This document shows positions 13,081 through 14,478 of a stretch of DNA of 14,478 nt, in pieces (within the stretch, counting starts at the first letter, position 1; each line of letters opens with the position of its first letter). Source of the stretch: Streptomyces sp. NRRL WC-3549 (GTDB taxonomy: Bacteria; Actinomycetota; Actinomycetes; Streptomycetales; Streptomycetaceae); NCBI RefSeq assembly GCF_000721935.1, contig NZ_KL585415.1, positions 21,365 through 35,842 of the forward strand. Direction: 5' to 3'. Under the pieces are notes generated by a model. The model made no database searches. It was not told the DNA's origin and saw only the letters and a list, made by a program, of their open reading frames with translations. The translations under genes and the position numbers were made by a program.

Positions 13081-14196
13081 CTACTTCCGCATCACCAGGA
13101 GGACGATCAGCGCGGCGAGGATCAACCCGCACACCACAGCCGCGGCGATCTTGACCTTGCTGTACGGGCGTTCGCCGATGACTTCGGCGGTGCGGGCGTT
13201 CACCATGACCTGCCAGCTGGTGCCCGCGTACAGATAGGTGAGGAACCACACGGGCAGCAGCATCAACTTGAACGTGAGCGCCGAGTACTGCGTGTCCAGC
13301 GCGGTGACCCGCTGCTCGTCGCCGCCGATGTCGGCCCGGCAGTCGAACTTGATGACGGTGGCCATCCGCTCCTTGGCCGTCACCAGCCCGTCCTCGGGCT
13401 CCACGTCGTACCGCACGGTCTGGAAGCCGGCCAGGTACTCAGCCTGGAACGGCTTGGCCTCCTCGAGCGGCCACGGCGTGAGCTTGTCCAACTGGTCGTG
13501 GCCGACGTGAGTGGTGCCGGCGACGAGAACGTCGTCGAATGCGCGGCTGACCATCCCGGAGGCAGGGGACCAGCGGGTGTGGCGTACCTGGCGGGTCTTG
13601 GTGACGCTCTCGCCGTTCTCGGTGGTGGTGTACGTCTCGGTGACGTAGTAGTAGTCGCCACGTTGACCCCGGTAGCTGGAGGTCGTTTGCGCGTCGTAGG
13701 TCCAGTGCGGCAGGTAACTGCCCTTGAACGTCTCCGCCTCGCTGACCTTCTTCAGCCGGGAAGGCGCGAACCAGCGGGAGGATGTCCAGGTGCGCAGTGC
13801 TTCCCGGGCCGCGTCCCGATCCAGGCCGAAGGGGACCACGGCCTCCGGCTGCACCCGCTCGGTGGCTTCGGGTTCGGCCACCAGTGCGGTGGCGCAGAAC
13901 TGGCAGTGCGCGGAGAGGTCGTCGCTCTCGGTGTGGGCGCCGCAGCCCGGACAGACGTACGTGCGTATGCCGTCAGTCGCCGAGCTCCGTGGCTTGACGG
14001 GCAGAGTGGCCAGTTCGTCGAAGCTGTGCTCACGGACCTCGCGCGACGCCGTGGTCACCGGCTGTTCATGACCGCAGTACGGACACCGCATGGCGTCGGT
14101 GCCCGGCGCGAACACCACCGTGGCGCCGCACGCCTGGCAGGGGTAGGAACGGGAACTCGTGCCGGCAATCCCGGCGTTCTGCTCGTCGGTGTTCAA
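13081..14196 (-). CDS. Double zinc-ribbon membrane protein, YdjG-like
   Basis: Protein of 371 residues with two N-terminal zinc ribbons and a C-terminal membrane anchor, the plan of B. subtilis YdjG, which works with YdjH and the SPFH protein YdjI in PspA-linked envelope-stress response. Cysteine pairs are C20/C23 and C38/C41 (CQAC...CPYC), then C82/C85 and C98/C101 (CPGC...CQFC). The middle (about 120-320) is a soluble domain with aromatic strands (GSYLPHWTYDAQTTSSYRGQ). LPVWFLTYLYAGTSWQVMVN precedes the anchor at about 348-368 (IAAAVVCGLILAALIVLLVM) and a short basic end. The start is TTG 14196 with AAGGGGG (14202-14208), 5 bases upstream; no better start exists before C20. It begins 13 bases after the upstream gene's stop, so the two form an operon. 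Such proteins are sometimes misnamed PriA or TFIIB because of the ribbons. Confidence 0.85.
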   Translation of the reverse strand: MNTDEQNAGIAGTSSRSYPCQACGATVVFAPGTDAMRCPYCGHEQPVTTASREVREHSFDELATLPVKPRSSATDGIRTYVCPGCGAHTESDDLSAHCQFCATALVAEPEATERVQPEAVVPFGLDRDAAREALRTWTSSRWFAPSRLKKVSEAETFKGSYLPHWTYDAQTTSSYRGQRGDYYYVTETYTTTENGESVTKTRQVRHTRWSPASGMVSRAFDDVLVAGTTHVGHDQLDKLTPWPLEEAKPFQAEYLAGFQTVRYDVEPEDGLVTAKERMATVIKFDCRADIGGDEQRVTALDTQYSALTFKLMLLPVWFLTYLYAGTSWQVMVNARTAEVIGERPYSKVKIAAAVVCGLILAALIVLLVMRK

Positions 14197-14209
14197 CGTC
14201 GCCCCCTTG

Positions 14210-14478
14210 TCAGGCCTGCGGCGGGAGCGGCGGAGGTACGGCCCCGAAGAGCCGGCTGAGGTCGGGCACCTGGTCGGCGGGCTGCCACCCGGACATCCCC
14301 TCCTTCCACATCAACGTCGTCCCGGTCAGGGTGCCCGCGCTCACCAGACCGGCCAGCGCCGTTCGGTCGTACGGCCCTTGCTGGGTGCCGTTGACGCCGA
14401 TGAACCACTGCTCCTGCACGGGCAGCGGCGGCGGGCCCGCCGAGGGGGCGGGAGATGCGGCAGGGGTGGGGGCAGAGG
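14210..14478 (-). CDS. C-terminal GYF_2 domain, probable SPFH protein (partial)
   Basis: Only the last 88 residues or so are in the window; the frame is open to the right edge, so the GTG at 14419 is probably internal. A Pro/Ala-rich linker (SAPTPAASPAPSAGPPPLP) leads into a GYF_2 (DUF4339) domain: QWFIGVNGTQQGPYDRTALA, then LVSAGTLTGTTLMWKEGMSG and WQPADQVPDLSRLF. A second proline run (VPPPLPPQA) ends the protein at TGA 14210-14212. Such a tail after a Pro-rich linker is typical of SPFH/virion-core-like proteins encoded beside the double zinc-ribbon gene that follows here at 13-base spacing. The domain is clear; the SPFH identity of the unseen part is inferred from context. Confidence 0.75.
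   Translation of the reverse strand, partial: SAPTPAASPAPSAGPPPLPVQEQWFIGVNGTQQGPYDRTALAGLVSAGTLTGTTLMWKEGMSGWQPADQVPDLSRLFGAVPPPLPPQA

Noticed and set aside
1..14478. tRNA, rRNA, CRISPR array, insertion sequence or phage attachment site
   Set aside because: No cloverleaf, rRNA segment, spaced direct-repeat array, transposase or integrase was recognised on either strand.

Overview
The window looks like chromosomal DNA of a Streptomyces-like, high-GC actinomycete. Codon third positions are almost all G or C, GTG and TTG starts occur, a secreted family-18 chitinase is present, F420-dependent enzymes are encoded, and a rifamycin-associated element (RAE) sits upstream of a rifampin phosphotransferase gene. 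It is an accessory-type region with an unusual number of damaged genes.

Layout, left to right. 1-1044: 3' part of a secreted GH18 chitinase (+). 1171-1698: small single-pass membrane protein of unknown function (+). 1824-2611: TauE/SafE-type permease (-) with a one-base frameshift; its 3' end abuts a 17-bp tandem repeat. 2698-3489: divergent AraC-type regulator (+), probably the permease's partner. 3762-4283: DoxX-like membrane protein (+). 4597-4773: a possible CsbD-like short gene interrupted by an in-frame TAG. 4921-5898: F420-dependent luciferase-like oxidoreductase (+). 5979-6711: DeoR/GlpR-type regulator (-) broken by an internal deletion and frameshift. 6830-6847: a match to the synthetic Tn5/Nextera mosaic end, so the join between the two halves of the window may be an assembly artefact. 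6905-7450: GNAT acetyltransferase (+). 7652-7670: RAE. 7730-7942: remnant of a macrolide-type glycosyltransferase, overlapping by ATGA the start of 7939-10539: rifampin phosphotransferase (rph). 10755-11927: YraQ/ArsP-type permease (-) with a CsoR-like operator upstream. 12091-12745: decayed prolyl oligopeptidase (-). 12807-12956: an unidentified degraded fragment (+). 13081-14196: double zinc-ribbon membrane protein like B. subtilis YdjG (-), directly downstream of the C-terminal GYF_2 domain of a gene running off the right edge (14210-14478, -).

The most coherent functional unit is the rifamycin-resistance locus: inverted repeat, RAE, glycosyltransferase remnant, rph. It appears to be a two-enzyme inactivation locus in which the glycosyltransferase has decayed and the RAE now serves only the phosphotransferase. 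The last two genes look like part of a YdjGHI-like membrane-stress module. No RNA gene, CRISPR array or insertion sequence was found. Frameshift calls should be read with the adapter contamination in mind: some may be assembly errors, but the prolyl oligopeptidase and glycosyltransferase remnants carry several independent lesions each and look truly decayed.
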